A DNA stretch of 64,000 nt from Micrococcaceae bacterium Sec5.1 (GCA_039636795.1 CP143430.1:4030001-4094000), one strand, 5' to 3'; shown: positions 33,907 through 42,383, counted from the stretch's first letter. The notes: a model not told the origin generated them from the letters alone. A program made the numbers and translations.

Positions 33907-34400
33907 TGGCGCAGGACGTGGTGGAACCGCACATGAACGGGGCCGAACGGTTCTTGTCCGACGCCGCCGCGCGTGGACTGGACGTGGACGTCGTCGAGCG
34001 TCCTGCTGCCCGAAGCCTCGAGGAGGCGGCCGGCATCCTGGGGATCAGTCCCGGGGACATCGTGAAGTCCCTCGTGGTCAAGCATCGGGACGGTAGCTTC
34101 CTCTTCGCCCTGATCCCCGGCGACCGGCAGATCTCCTGGCCCAAGCTGCGGGCGTTGGTGGGCGTGAACAAGCTCTCACTGCCACACGCCGATGTTGCCC
34201 TTGCCGCAACCGGCTACGAGCGCGGGACCATCACGCCCTTGGGAAGCACCACGCCCTGGCCGGTATATGCGGATGCCACCATCACCGGACGCCGCATTTC
34301 CATGGGGGCCGGAGCCCATGGCAGGAGTGCATTCGTGGACGCCGATGAACTCACGGCTGCGCTCGGAGCAATCGTGGCCGATATCAGCGAACCCAACTAA
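33906..34400 (+). CDS. YbaK/EbsC-family aminoacyl-tRNA deacylase
   Basis: 164 residues of the YbaK/ProX editing-domain fold, which hydrolyses mischarged tRNA such as Cys- or Ala-tRNA(Pro). Family features are GDIVKSLVVKHRDGSFLFALIPGDRQ (read in two parts: IVKSLVVK and LIPGDRQ), LRALVGVNKLSLP and the glycine-rich GYERGTITPLG, then ISMGAGAHG. The catalytic lysine of the family corresponds to the Lys in IVKSLVV. The start at 33906 is coupled through the minicistron; a second Met nine residues on is possible. Confidence 0.9.
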   Translation: MAQDVVEPHMNGAERFLSDAAARGLDVDVVERPAARSLEEAAGILGISPGDIVKSLVVKHRDGSFLFALIPGDRQISWPKLRALVGVNKLSLPHADVALAATGYERGTITPLGSTTPWPVYADATITGRRISMGAGAHGRSAFVDADELTAALGAIVADISEPN

Positions 34401-34409
34401 GTAGCAGTA

Positions 34410-34426
34410 GAGCGCGTTTTGAGCCT
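34410..34426. repeat. Left half of palindrome interrupted by the IS
   Basis: GAGCGCGTTT at 34410-34419 pairs perfectly with AAACGCGCTC at 35727-35736 on the other side of the IS. Removing the element and one 3-bp CCT copy restores a 10-bp stem with a 10-nt loop, flanked by a further AAGTAG (34399-34404)/CTACTT (35746-35751) match. It lies directly after the deacylase stop and is probably the former shared terminator between this gene and rplL. Confidence 0.65.
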
Positions 34427-35720
34427 GGCGGAATCATATGGTCAGTGCAACATTCCTGGTTTCGGTGGAGGTTGCGTTGGTTACAAGGTTTTCGTTTGGT
34501 CAGGTTGATCGTGATCGTTTCATAGCGTTGGTTTGCTCGGGCACTGCGTTGGCGGTTGCTGCCGGTGATGTGGGTGTGTCGAGGCGCGGTGGCACGAGGT
34601 GGTGGCATGAAGCTGGTGCCATGGAGCTGATAAAGGGAAAAGGCGGAGGCGGTATCGCGGGTCCGGGTCGGGCGGATAGCCCGTCCGGCCCGGGTCATCC
34701 GTTGAGCCTGGATGAACGGATAGAGATCCAGATCGGTCTGCGGGAACGTAAGAGCGTTGCCGGGATTGCCGCGACGCTGGGGCGTCACCGGAGTGTTGTT
34801 TGGCGGGAAATCCGCCGAAACAGCGGCCCGGACGGTCTCTACTATGCCGGGACTGCCAATGCCCGGGCCGCTGCCCGGGCATTGCGTCCCAAGCCGTTCA
34901 AGATCATCAGCTCCGGGTTGTCGACGTTCATCGCCGAGAACCTCGAAGAGGGGTGGAGTCCGAAGCTGATCTCCGATGTCCTGGCCAAGGAACACGGCCA
35001 TGATGTATCCATGCAGATCAGCCACGAGACCATCTACAAGTGCCTTTACGTTCAGACCCGCGGCCAACTGCGCAAGGACCTCTCTCAGTACTTGAGCCTC
35101 AAACGCAAGGCCCGCGTGCCTCGTGAGAAGACCCAGGACGGCGAAACCCGGGGCCGGTTCAACGATGCTCTGAAGATCAGCGAACGACCGGCTGAAGTAG
35201 CCGACCGCGCCGTGCCAGGGCACTGGGAAGGTGATCTCATCATCGGAGCACGCGGCAAATCCGCCATTGGCACACTGGTCGAGCGCAGTACGCGGTTCAC
35301 GATCCTCCTCCATTTACCCCTGGACCATGGCGCCGACGCCGTCACCGCGGCAATGATCGCCCAAATGAAGGACCTGCCCGAGCACCTGCGCCGGACCATC
35401 ACCTGGGACCGCGGTTCGGAAATTGCCGGCTACGAACAAATCCGCATGGAACTGGACGCTCCGGTCTACCTCTGCGACCCCCACTCACCATGGCAGCGCG
35501 GAACCAACGAGAACACGAACCGCCTACTTCGCCACTGGTTCGAAAAAGGCACGGACCTGTCCGAATACACCGCCAAGGACCTCAAACGGATCCAGGACTC
35601 CTTGAACCGCAGACCACGGCCCACCCTGAACCTGGACACCCCGGCACAACGTCTCAACCAGCTACTCTTCGAACAGGCAGCCTAACCACGGCCGTGTTGC
35701 ACGCACCCCTTGACATCGCC
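34427..35720 (+). mobile_element. IS30-family insertion sequence, about 1.29 kb
   Basis: The element is bounded by imperfect ~25-bp inverted repeats, the left ending GTGCAAC at about 34445-34451 and the right beginning GTTGCAC at about 35696-35702, with 18 of 25 positions matching by hand alignment. A 3-bp CCT flanks both ends (34424-34426 and 35721-35723) as the likely target duplication, the size expected for IS30. It encodes one intact transposase. The insertion lies in the loop of a palindrome, fitting the family's preference for such targets. The exact ends are tentative. Confidence 0.82.
34477..35685 (+). CDS. IS30-family transposase
   Basis: About 402 residues. The N-terminal helix-turn-helix (DVGVSRRGGTRWWHEAG) is followed by a second HTH (MAIDs absent; SVAGIAATLGRHRSVVWREIRRN) that binds the ends, then the DDE core: Asp in GHWEGDLIIG (codon at 35233), Asp in TWDRGSE (codon at 35407) and Glu in NENTNRLLRHWF (codon at 35509), with the IS30-type signature around the last. 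All three acidic residues are present and the frame is intact, so it may be active. A TTG at 34477 with GGTGGAGG five bases upstream is preferred; an ATG at 34438 lies inside the terminal repeat, and a short form from 34621 would lose the first HTH. Confidence 0.92.
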   Translation: MVTRFSFGQVDRDRFIALVCSGTALAVAAGDVGVSRRGGTRWWHEAGAMELIKGKGGGGIAGPGRADSPSGPGHPLSLDERIEIQIGLRERKSVAGIAATLGRHRSVVWREIRRNSGPDGLYYAGTANARAAARALRPKPFKIISSGLSTFIAENLEEGWSPKLISDVLAKEHGHDVSMQISHETIYKCLYVQTRGQLRKDLSQYLSLKRKARVPREKTQDGETRGRFNDALKISERPAEVADRAVPGHWEGDLIIGARGKSAIGTLVERSTRFTILLHLPLDHGADAVTAAMIAQMKDLPEHLRRTITWDRGSEIAGYEQIRMELDAPVYLCDPHSPWQRGTNENTNRLLRHWFEKGTDLSEYTAKDLKRIQDSLNRRPRPTLNLDTPAQRLNQLLFEQAA

Positions 35721-35767
35721 CCTTCTAAACGCGCTCAAGTGCGACCTACTTGGGTGCATTAAACGCA

Positions 35768-35802
35768 GGAAGCCCCGCCCGGGCGAACCGGGCGGGGCTT
35801 CC
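35768..35802 (-). terminator. Terminator downstream of rplL
   Basis: Perfect 15-bp stem (35768-35782 with 35788-35802) with a 5-nt loop, 14 bp after the rplL stop. On the minus strand it is followed by TGCGTTTAATG, a weak T-tract. It ends the rplJ-rplL transcript. Confidence 0.88.
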
Positions 35803-35816
35803 ACAAGCAAGACGAG

Positions 35817-36194
35817 TTACTTGAGGGTAACCGTTGCGCCAGCTTCTTCGAGCTGAGCCTTTGCCTTCTCGGCGGCTTCCTTGGTGGCGCCTTCGAGAAC
35901 AGCCTTCGGTGCGCTGTCAACCAGGTCCTTGGCTTCCTTGAGGCCGAGGGAGGTGATGGCGCGAACTTCCTTGATCACTGCGATCTTCTTGTCGCCAGCA
36001 GCTTCGAGGATGACGTCGAAGTCAGTCTTCTCTTCAACGGCTTCAGCAGCGCCGCCAGCAGCGGGGCCAGCAACTGCAACAGCAGCAGCCGTAACTTCGA
36101 AGGTCTCTTCGAAGAGCTTGACGAACTCGGAGAGCTCGATGATGGTCAGTTCCTTGAAAGCTTCAATGAGCTCTTCGTTGCTGAGCTTCGCCAT
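35817..36194 (-). CDS. rplL: 50S ribosomal protein L7/L12
   Basis: 125 residues, the flexible stalk protein that recruits translation factors. The N-terminal dimerisation domain ([28 protein letters not shown], residues 5-28), an Ala/Gly-rich hinge and the conserved C-terminal domain ([20 protein letters not shown]) are all present. Its partner L10 is 76 bp upstream. Confidence 0.99.
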   Translation of the reverse strand: MAKLSNEELIEAFKELTIIELSEFVKLFEETFEVTAAAVAVAGPAAGGAAEAVEEKTDFDVILEAAGDKKIAVIKEVRAITSLGLKEAKDLVDSAPKAVLEGATKEAAEKAKAQLEEAGATVTLK

Positions 36195-36270
36195 GGTGGC
36201 GTCCTTCCATTAGTCGGTGCAGATCCGGACTATGCCGCTTCATGCACCTGAGTTTGATTGGGGGGAGAAC

Positions 36271-36861
36271 TTAGTTCTCTTCGGTTGCAGCTTCAGCGGC
36301 TTCGGCCGGAGCCGCAACCTCTTCAGCAGCAGCCTCGGCGGCCGGAGCTTCGTCAGCGGCCGGTGCAGGTGCGCCGCCCTCTTCTTCAAGCTTGAGGCGC
36401 AGGGCATCAATGATGCGTGCGGCAGCGGATGCGGGGGCCTTGAGGACACCAGCAACACGTGCAAGCTGCAGCTCGCGGGACTCCAGGGCTGCCAGTGCGG
36501 CAACACCTTCTGCGTCCAATGCCTTGCCTTCGAAGTAACCGGTCTTGATAACCAGCTGCTTGTTGGTCTTGGCAAAGTCCGTCAGGCTCTTGGCAGCAGC
36601 AACAGCGTCGCCCTTGATGAAGGCGATTGCAGTGGGGCCGGCAAGCTGATCGCCGAACGCGTCGACACCAGCTTCCTTGGCTGCAATGGCGCTCAGGGTG
36701 TTCTTGACGACCGAGAACTTGGTGTCCTGGCCGAGCGCAACACGCAGTTCCTTGAGCTGTGCAACAGTGAGCCCGCGGTATTCGGTCAGGACAGCCGCGT
36801 TCGATTCCTTGAAATCGTTGGTGATCTCTGCAACAGCGGAGACCTTGCTAGGCGTTGTCAT
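36271..36861 (-). CDS. rplJ: 50S ribosomal protein L10
   Basis: 196 residues, the stalk base that carries L7/L12 dimers. VLTEYRGLTVAQLKELRVAL and GPTAIAFIKGD are typical. The C-terminus is extended by an Ala/Glu-rich tail of ~30 residues. The ribosome-binding site is a strong GGAGGG. L10(L12)4 commonly represses its own mRNA; the hairpin with U-tract in the leader (36921-36949) would suit attenuation. Confidence 0.98.
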   Translation of the reverse strand: MTTPSKVSAVAEITNDFKESNAAVLTEYRGLTVAQLKELRVALGQDTKFSVVKNTLSAIAAKEAGVDAFGDQLAGPTAIAFIKGDAVAAAKSLTDFAKTNKQLVIKTGYFEGKALDAEGVAALAALESRELQLARVAGVLKAPASAAARIIDALRLKLEEEGGAPAPAADEAPAAEAAAEEVAAPAEAAEAATEEN

Positions 36862-37186
36862 AACCCTCCTTCCGGGGAATAAAGCCGGTCTTCCGGGTCC
36901 CCGCTCACGAGAGCTAAAACTAAAAACGCCCCGCGCAGATGCACGGGGCTTGGCTCAACACAGTTTGCACTGCGGAGACTTGCTTCGTTCACCTGCGCTG
37001 GCCGCCCTATGTTCAGGGTCCTTCGTCAAGGAATGCACTTTGTTCTCAGGGGCGTAGCTGCAGAATTGAGCTGAGCTCGAAAGAGTGGATTCCCATCAAC
37101 CGACGGTCTTTGGTACTTCAAGGTTACGGGAGACTGATCGGCAAACCAAATCGAGGCCGCTGCGCCGCGGTGGGATGCCTGGCTGG
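36862..37186 (-). promoter_or_regulatory. rplJ upstream/leader region
   Basis: 325 bp without a gene between the GNAT gene and rplJ. It contains an attenuator-like hairpin (36921-36949), a short hairpin CTCTCGTGAG (about 36904-36913), and, upstream, a TTGACG hexamer on the minus strand (complement of about 37028-37033) followed by CATAGG at shorter than standard spacing. The promoter is therefore not certain, but a leader of 100-170 nt is likely. Confidence 0.45.
36921..36949 (-). terminator. Attenuator-like hairpin in the rplJ leader
   Basis: On the minus strand a GCCCCG/CGGGGC stem (36944-36949 with 36928-36933) is followed at once by GTTTTTAGTTTTAG, giving a proper intrinsic terminator about 60 nt before the rplJ start. 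It could end the upstream GNAT transcript, or act as an L10/L12-controlled attenuator of rplJL. Confidence 0.7.
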
Positions 37187-38341
37187 CTACTCCGACGACG
37201 TAACCTTCGGTCCCCGATCAGGAAGCTCCTTTTGCCAGAGTCCGGTGACTCCCGCCGTCGTAAATCCCAATTGCTTGTTCACGGTCAGAAGGTACCGGTT
37301 TTCCGGGGCGTTCCAGGTGTAAATGACGCGGGCATCCGGAAATTGCTCACTGAGCCTTTCCATGTTGGCCACTTTGATCAGCAGGCCCAGCTTGTTGCCG
37401 CGGTGTTCCTGCAGGACCAAGGTGTCGTCCTGGAAAACGACGTCCTGACGGTGCGCAAGGACGCTGATCGTGGTGAGGCCGGCCAGCCGCCCGCTCTCAA
37501 TATGTTCGACGGCGGTGACCACCGTCCGCCTGCCCTGCGCCAAGGCGGCGTCTTCGGTTTCGCGCAAAACAGCGGCGTCGAAGACCATGCCGGAAACCTC
37601 GACGGCCGAGTCTTCTTCCTCGCCGTCCTCACCGTGGACAACCTCACCCGCAGCGTTTTCCAGCTCAGCCACGGCCTCCAACCAAGCCTCGGGGCAACGA
37701 TCAGTCCAGTGGTGCAACCTGTACCGGCCAGCGTTCGCTTCCTCGGCCTCGGCTTGAAGATCCGCTACGAGTTTGGAGTCCAGAGGGAGCACGCAGGAAC
37801 TGAATTGCTCGATGTGCTGGAGGGTATAACCGGCCCGCTGGGCAAAGTCCACTTCCCTGCTGCTGACAGGAACGAAGCCTGGGCCGCTGCCGGGAATCAA
37901 TTGGTCTTCAGGTATCTCGGTGAGCGAGGTTGCCGGGTGGTTCGTGTCCACCAAAACCATGGTGCGGCCCTCTGAACGAGCCAACTGCTCTGCGGCCTCC
38001 AGGAGCTGACGTCCGACGCCCTGACTCTGATAATCCGGGAGAATATCCAGGGTGAACTCCGCCAGGTCCATGTTGTCCGCGAGCGGCAGCGCAATGTCCA
38101 CTGTTCCGACGATGACCCCGTCAACCTTGGCTACAAGGATGATCTGGCGCTCATAGGGGTCGGAGAATTCAAGCAGCTTCTCCAAAGGCGTGTATGCCAG
38201 GTCATCGCTTCCCCAGGTCTGCATACGGACCCGTCGCGCCACTTCCACGGCGTCCAGGAAATCCCTTGCTTTGGGGCTGTCCAGATTGTCCGGCACCCAT
38301 AGCTGCTCGACTACAACGGTCTTCGCCTCGTCTACAGTCAT
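37187..38341 (-). CDS. GNAT-family N-acetyltransferase, double-domain (copy 2)
   Basis: 384 residues with two GNAT folds in tandem. The first carries the acetyl-CoA pyrophosphate loop in DYQSQGVGRQLLEAAEQLA. The second carries EHRGNKLGLLIKVANM, then TWNAPENRYLLTVNKQLGF. The arrangement resembles mycothiol synthase and other two-domain GNATs of actinobacteria, but the real mshD candidate is at 58171. The start overlaps the stop of the paralogous gene upstream (ATGA). An acidic insert (GEDGEEEDS) lies between the domains. Substrate unknown. Confidence 0.88.
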   Translation of the reverse strand: MTVDEAKTVVVEQLWVPDNLDSPKARDFLDAVEVARRVRMQTWGSDDLAYTPLEKLLEFSDPYERQIILVAKVDGVIVGTVDIALPLADNMDLAEFTLDILPDYQSQGVGRQLLEAAEQLARSEGRTMVLVDTNHPATSLTEIPEDQLIPGSGPGFVPVSSREVDFAQRAGYTLQHIEQFSSCVLPLDSKLVADLQAEAEEANAGRYRLHHWTDRCPEAWLEAVAELENAAGEVVHGEDGEEEDSAVEVSGMVFDAAVLRETEDAALAQGRRTVVTAVEHIESGRLAGLTTISVLAHRQDVVFQDDTLVLQEHRGNKLGLLIKVANMERLSEQFPDARVIYTWNAPENRYLLTVNKQLGFTTAGVTGLWQKELPDRGPKVTSSE

Positions 38342-39486
38342 CCCAGCCGTTTCTGATATTCGCCTTCAAAACCGGAAGGCTTGAATCCAAGGGCGATATT
38401 TATGGCCAGCATATGCCGGTTTTCATTGGCGTTCCACGTCATAACGCTCGTGGCGTCAGGCCAGAGCGCTTCTGCACGACGAAGATTGGCGATTTTGACC
38501 AGCATGCCAAGGCCGCGTCCCCGGTGCGCGGGAGCCACCAGTGTGTCCTCCTGGCTGACAACAGCCGGCAGCGCCTGGCGGTGGGTCAAGACCGTATAGG
38601 CAGCCAACTCCCCGCTCTTGTGGTGCTGGGCGGCAGCCACAACAGAGTCCACGCCACTTGCGCGCCACGTCGATTCCTCACGGCGAACCCGCACGGCGTC
38701 CCATTCTTCGCCTTCCCATCCCAGACCGGCGATGGGTACCTCCGTGCTCATAAGGCTCTTGAGCCTGGCAAAATTGTCCACGAGTTCGTCCGGGCACTCG
38801 TTCATCCACCCAATGACCTTGTACTCCGTTGCCCGGCGCAACGCCTCGACTTCGAGTTCCATCAGGTGCGCCTCGTCAACCGGCAGGGTCAAAGTGCTGC
38901 TGGTTTCCACCTGTTCCAGGGAATAACCATGGTGCAAGGCAAAGCGGGTCGATGCCGCGTTCAGTGGTACGCCACCGGTGCCTGACTTTGCTTCCAGCAA
39001 CGCCTCCCCGGCAAGTACGGGGGCGATCGGCTCCCCGCAGTACCCGTCAAGGGAAGTGCGGTTCCGCTCCACAGCCGCCTTCTCAAGGACTTCCAGGATC
39101 CTCGTCCCGATCCCACGCCGACGGAAAGCGGCGTCCACGAGGACGTCCACACCCGCCGTCGTCGTGTTCTCGCTCAACGGCAGCGTCCGTGAACCGCTGC
39201 CCACCATAACGCCGTCCAAGCGGGCCAGGTAGACCTGCCGCTCCTCGTATTCATTGCCTTGCCAGAACATGAACGACTCGGCCAGTGTGGCCGAATGGTC
39301 CAGGTTCCCCCACAAGGCAAGCTCATGGGCGATGCGTAACGCATGGAAGGCTTTGAAGTCCGCTGACGCAGTGGCCTCCGGACCTTGCGGAACGGGAAGC
39401 CTCTCTATGGTGAGCCCGCCGTTGGCGGAAAAGTTCGACGACGGTGCCACGCCCCACAGCCTACGGCCGCCTCTGGTGCCAAACAA
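38338..39486 (-). CDS. GNAT-family N-acetyltransferase, double-domain (copy 1)
   Basis: 382 residues, clearly a paralogue of the next gene: same length, same two-domain plan, RRRGIGTRILEVLEKAAVE in the first domain and HRGRGLGMLVKIANLRRAE plus TWNANENRHMLAINIALGF in the second. The first ~30 residues (FGTRGGRRLWGVAPS) do not look like GNAT sequence; a later start is possible but no better ATG with ribosome-binding site was noted. Both genes sit between rplKA and rplJL on the same strand. Acetylation of a ribosomal or translation component is conceivable but unproven. Confidence 0.87.
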   Translation of the reverse strand: MFGTRGGRRLWGVAPSSNFSANGGLTIERLPVPQGPEATASADFKAFHALRIAHELALWGNLDHSATLAESFMFWQGNEYEERQVYLARLDGVMVGSGSRTLPLSENTTTAGVDVLVDAAFRRRGIGTRILEVLEKAAVERNRTSLDGYCGEPIAPVLAGEALLEAKSGTGGVPLNAASTRFALHHGYSLEQVETSSTLTLPVDEAHLMELEVEALRRATEYKVIGWMNECPDELVDNFARLKSLMSTEVPIAGLGWEGEEWDAVRVRREESTWRASGVDSVVAAAQHHKSGELAAYTVLTHRQALPAVVSQEDTLVAPAHRGRGLGMLVKIANLRRAEALWPDATSVMTWNANENRHMLAINIALGFKPSGFEGEYQKRLG

Positions 39487-39517
39487 GTGACCAACCGCCG
39501 ATGCGAACCCATGAAAA

Positions 39518-39546
39518 GGGACCGCCCGGCAATGCCGGACGGTCCC
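39518..39546 (-). terminator. Terminator downstream of rplA
   Basis: 13-bp stem (39518-39530 with 39534-39546, one mismatch) followed on the minus strand by TTTTC, 24 bp after the rplA stop. It separates rplK-rplA from the GNAT pair. Confidence 0.85.
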
Positions 39547-39570
39547 TCTCAGAGTTAGTACTCGCGATGC

Positions 39571-40278
39571 TTATGCGTCGGTGAGAACCTTGGTGACGTT
39601 CGGGTCAACGGTGATGCCCGGACCGAACGTGGTGGCAACAGTAGCCTTCTGGATGTAGCGGCCCTTGGAAGCGGACGGCTTCAGACGAAGGACCTCTTCC
39701 AGTGCAGCTGCGTAGTTCTCAGCCAGCTTCTGGACGTCGAAAGACACCTTGCCGATGATGAAGTGCAGGTTCGAGTGCTTGTCGACGCGGAAGTCGATCT
39801 TGCCGCCCTTGATGTCGTTGACAGCCTTGGTGACATCCGGGGTAACCGTACCGGTCTTCGGGTTCGGCATGAGGTTACGCGGGCCGAGGACCTTACCGAG
39901 GCGGCCAACCTTACCCATGAGGTCAGGGGTTGCCACGGCGGCGTCGAAGTCGGTCCAGCCGGCTGCGATCTTTTCGATCAGGTCATCGGAACCAACGAAG
40001 TCGGCGCCGGCAGCGATTGCTGCCTCAGCCTTGTCGCCTGTTGCGAAAACGAGGACGCGGGCGGTCTTACCGGTGCCGTGCGGCAGGTTGACGGTGCCAC
40101 GGACCATCTGGTCAGCCTTACGCGGGTCAACGCCCAAACGGAAAGCGACCTCAACGGTTGCGTCGAACTTGGAAGGGTTGGTGTCCTTCGCGAGGGTGAT
40201 TGCCTCGAACGGGGCGTAGACCTTGTCTGCCTCGATCTTGGCTACGGCTGCCTCATATGCTTTGCTGCGCTTTGCCAT
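39571..40278 (-). CDS. rplA: 50S ribosomal protein L1
   Basis: 235 residues, forming the mobile L1 stalk at the E-site. The signature [20 protein letters not shown] (read at 20 residues) and [20 protein letters not shown] are diagnostic. The frame is open 31 codons further upstream into the intergenic region; [12 protein letters not shown] at 40278 is the family start. In E. coli L1 represses rplKA translation. Confidence 0.98.
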   Translation of the reverse strand: MAKRSKAYEAAVAKIEADKVYAPFEAITLAKDTNPSKFDATVEVAFRLGVDPRKADQMVRGTVNLPHGTGKTARVLVFATGDKAEAAIAAGADFVGSDDLIEKIAAGWTDFDAAVATPDLMGKVGRLGKVLGPRNLMPNPKTGTVTPDVTKAVNDIKGGKIDFRVDKHSNLHFIIGKVSFDVQKLAENYAAALEEVLRLKPSASKGRYIQKATVATTFGPGITVDPNVTKVLTDA

Positions 40279-40410
40279 GCTGCTTATTTCTCCTTGTGCA
40301 GTTGTGGTCTGCGGACCGCGCTGGGCCCTGCCACAAGCCGCGGATCCGGCAAGGATCCTGCGGCATTTCAATGTTTCAGATGCCGGTTGCCCGGCGGATG
40401 AAGGCTGTAT

Positions 40411-40842
40411 TTAGCCCTCTACGGTGATACCCATGGAACGGGCGGTACCAGCGATGATCTTGGCAGCTGCCGCGATGTCGTTGGCGTTGAGGTCTTCCAT
40501 CTTGGTGGAAGCAATCTCTTCGACCTGCGCCTGGGTCAGCTTGGCAACCTTGACGGTGTGCGGGGTAGCCGAACCCTTGGCAACGCCTGCAGCCTTCTTG
40601 ATGAGCTCTGCAGCCGGCGGGGTCTTGGTGATGAAGGTGAAGGAACGGTCTTCGTAGACCGTGATTTCAACCGGGATAACGTTTCCGCGCTGGGATTCCG
40701 TTGCAGCGTTGTACGCCTTGCAGAATTCCATGATGTTGACACCGTGCTGGCCAAGCGCAGGACCGATCGGCGGAGCCGGGTTAGCGGCACCTGCCTGGAT
40801 CTGCAGCTTGATGAGGCCGGTGACCTTCTTCTTGGGAGCCAA
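40411..40842 (-). CDS. rplK: 50S ribosomal protein L11
   Basis: 143 residues, GTPase-centre protein that binds the thiostrepton-site r[23 protein letters not shown] and the C-terminal [26 protein letters not shown] (in parts) are diagnostic. Length is normal. It lies 130 bp after nusG, beyond two hairpins. Confidence 0.98.
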
Positions 40843-40867
40843 TGTAGGGTCCTTCTCTCAATAGCTT

Positions 40868-40919
40868 CCTGGGACACAGGAGCGCGTCCCAGGTTGGTGG
40901 CCGCCATGGCAAGGCGGCC
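40868..40919 (-). other. Two hairpins in the nusG-rplK intergenic region
   Basis: Stem 1: CCTGGGAC (40868-40875) with GTCCCAGG (40886-40893). Stem 2: GGCCGCC (40899-40905) with GGCGGCC (40913-40919). Both are perfect and lie in the 130 bp between nusG and rplK. Neither has a U-tract. They may be the L1/L11 leader control structure or processing signals. Confidence 0.5.
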
Positions 40920-40972
40920 GGCCGCTTCCGAACCGCAAAGCAGGCGGAACGGGAGCGAAATCTTGGAATCAG

Positions 40973-41833
40973 CTAGATCTTGGTGACCTGGTTGAATGCG
41001 AGCGTAACCGGGGTTTCGCGCTCGAAGATCGAGACCAGGACCACGAGGGTCTGGGACTCGGGCTTGATCTCGGAGATCGTTGCCGGAAGCGTCTCGAACG
41101 GGCCTTCCTTGACGATGACGGACTCGCCGACCTCGAAATCGACGGCCACGGGAGCCTGGTTCTGCTTGTTGACCGGCTTGCCCTTCTCGGCCTGCTCTTC
41201 TTCGAAGACCGGGGCGAGCATGGAGAAGACCTCGTCAAGGCGCAGCGGGACCGGGTTGTGGGCGTTGCCCACGAAGCCAGTGACGCCGGGGGTGTGGCGG
41301 ACGGCGCCCCAGGAAGCGTCGGTCAGGTCCATGCGGACCAGGACGTAACCGGGGATGCGGACGCGGTTGATCACCTTGCGCTGGGCGTTCTTGATCTCGA
41401 CGAATTCTTCCATCGGGACCTGGATTTCGAAGATGTAATCTTCCATGTCCAGTGTCTGGATGCGGGTCTCAAGGTTGGCCTTCACGCGGTTTTCGTAACC
41501 GGCGTAGGAGTGGATGACGTACCAGTCACCCTCCTGGCGGCGCAGCTTGGCCTTGAATTCCTCGGCCGGATCGGCGGGGGCTGCAGCAGCGGCCGCCTCC
41601 AGCGAGACATCGGCAGCGTCCTCATCGGACTCAGCGTCTACTTCGTCGGCCTCGTCATCAGACTCAGCGTCTACGTCAGACTCGAAATCCTCTTCGGAAT
41701 CATCGACGTCGGCAGATTCGGGCGCAGCAGAGTCAGCCTCCGACTCTTCCGCAGCCTCAGCCGCGGCGTCGTCCGTGCTTTCAGCGGGCCCATCCAGCTC
41801 AGCCTCGTTTACCTCAAGCTCCTGCTCAGACAC
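40973..41833 (-). CDS. nusG: Transcription termination/antitermination protein NusG
   Basis: 286 residues. The NGN domain ([19 protein letters not shown] ... [10 protein letters not shown] ... [12 protein letters not shown]) and the C-terminal KOW domain ([21 protein letters not shown]) are complete. The first ~95 residues are an acidic, low-complexity extension rich in Asp, Glu, Ser and Ala, typical of actinobacterial NusG and absent in E. coli (181 residues). The GTG at 41833 with AGGAGA just upstream is preferred to an ATG at 41863 that adds ten residues. Confidence 0.97.
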   Translation of the reverse strand: MSEQELEVNEAELDGPAESTDDAAAEAAEESEADSAAPESADVDDSEEDFESDVDAESDDEADEVDAESDEDAADVSLEAAAAAAPADPAEEFKAKLRRQEGDWYVIHSYAGYENRVKANLETRIQTLDMEDYIFEIQVPMEEFVEIKNAQRKVINRVRIPGYVLVRMDLTDASWGAVRHTPGVTGFVGNAHNPVPLRLDEVFSMLAPVFEEEQAEKGKPVNKQNQAPVAVDFEVGESVIVKEGPFETLPATISEIKPESQTLVVLVSIFERETPVTLAFNQVTKI

Positions 41834-41947
41834 TTGGTCTCCTGCTTCCTCATTGCCTAACATGCCTATTTAAATGGCTCAATTCCGCAAACCCCACAAA
41901 ATTCCTGAATTACCAAGGAATTTCACGCAGTTTGCGGACAGATCCGC

Positions 41948-42229
41948 TTAGCGGTCCGTAGCGCCTGACCCACCGAAGACCCAACTCACTCCCGTGCCGA
42001 AGGCAAGGTCCAGCAGGGTGACGATGAGCATCATGATGGCTACGAACACCAGCACCACGAGCGTGTAATTGATCAGTTCCTTGCGGGTCGGGGCAACGAC
42101 CTTCTTCAGTTCGCCGATAACCTGGCGCATGAAGAGTGCAATTCGGGCAAAGAAGCCGGCATCGGCTTTCTTGGCAGGACGGCCCTTTGAGCTGCTAGCA
42201 GCCGTTTCGGTCACCTGGTCCTCACTCAC
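41948..42229 (-). CDS. secE: Preprotein translocase subunit SecE
   Basis: 93 residues, the clamp subunit of SecYEG. A soluble N-terminus is followed by the conserved amphipathic FMRQVIGELKKVVAPTRKEL and one membrane segment (LVVLVFVAIMMLIVTLLDLAF). The start is GTG at 42229; the longer frame upstream overlaps the tRNA-Trp gene and is unlikely. The partner secY is at 2115-3425. Confidence 0.95.
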   Translation of the reverse strand: MSEDQVTETAASSSKGRPAKKADAGFFARIALFMRQVIGELKKVVAPTRKELINYTLVVLVFVAIMMLIVTLLDLAFGTGVSWVFGGSGATDR

Positions 42230-42310
42230 CTTGCAAAGTCGTTTGACCCGGCTCTGATCAGAGCCATGGTTGCTGCGCTTGCCCCGGCGTTTCCGCCGGA
42301 ACAGCTTGCG

Positions 42311-42383
42311 CAGGGCAGACAGGACTCGAACCTGCAACCTGCGGTTTTGGAGACCGCTGCGCTACCAATTGCGCCACTACCCT
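42311..42383 (-). tRNA. trpT: tRNA-Trp (CCA anticodon)
   Basis: 73 nt. The acceptor stem AGGGTAG/CTGCCCT pairs fully (one T-G), the D arm contains AATTGGTAGC, the anticodon loop is TCTCCAAAA with CCA reading UGG, and the T arm holds GGTTCGAGTCC. Discriminator base G is correct for tRNA-Trp. The 3' CCA is not encoded. Its place just before secE-nusG-rplKA is the usual bacterial arrangement. Confidence 0.97.

Noticed and set aside
37187..38341. Calling this double-GNAT gene mycothiol synthase
   Set aside because: The copy next to glnR (58171-59151) has the MshD-typical sequence and context; this one has a paralogue beside it and an acidic insert.
42229..42337. Longer SecE start
   Set aside because: It would overlap the tRNA-Trp gene and add an Arg/Lys-rich stretch not seen in SecE; the GTG at 42229 gives the normal size.
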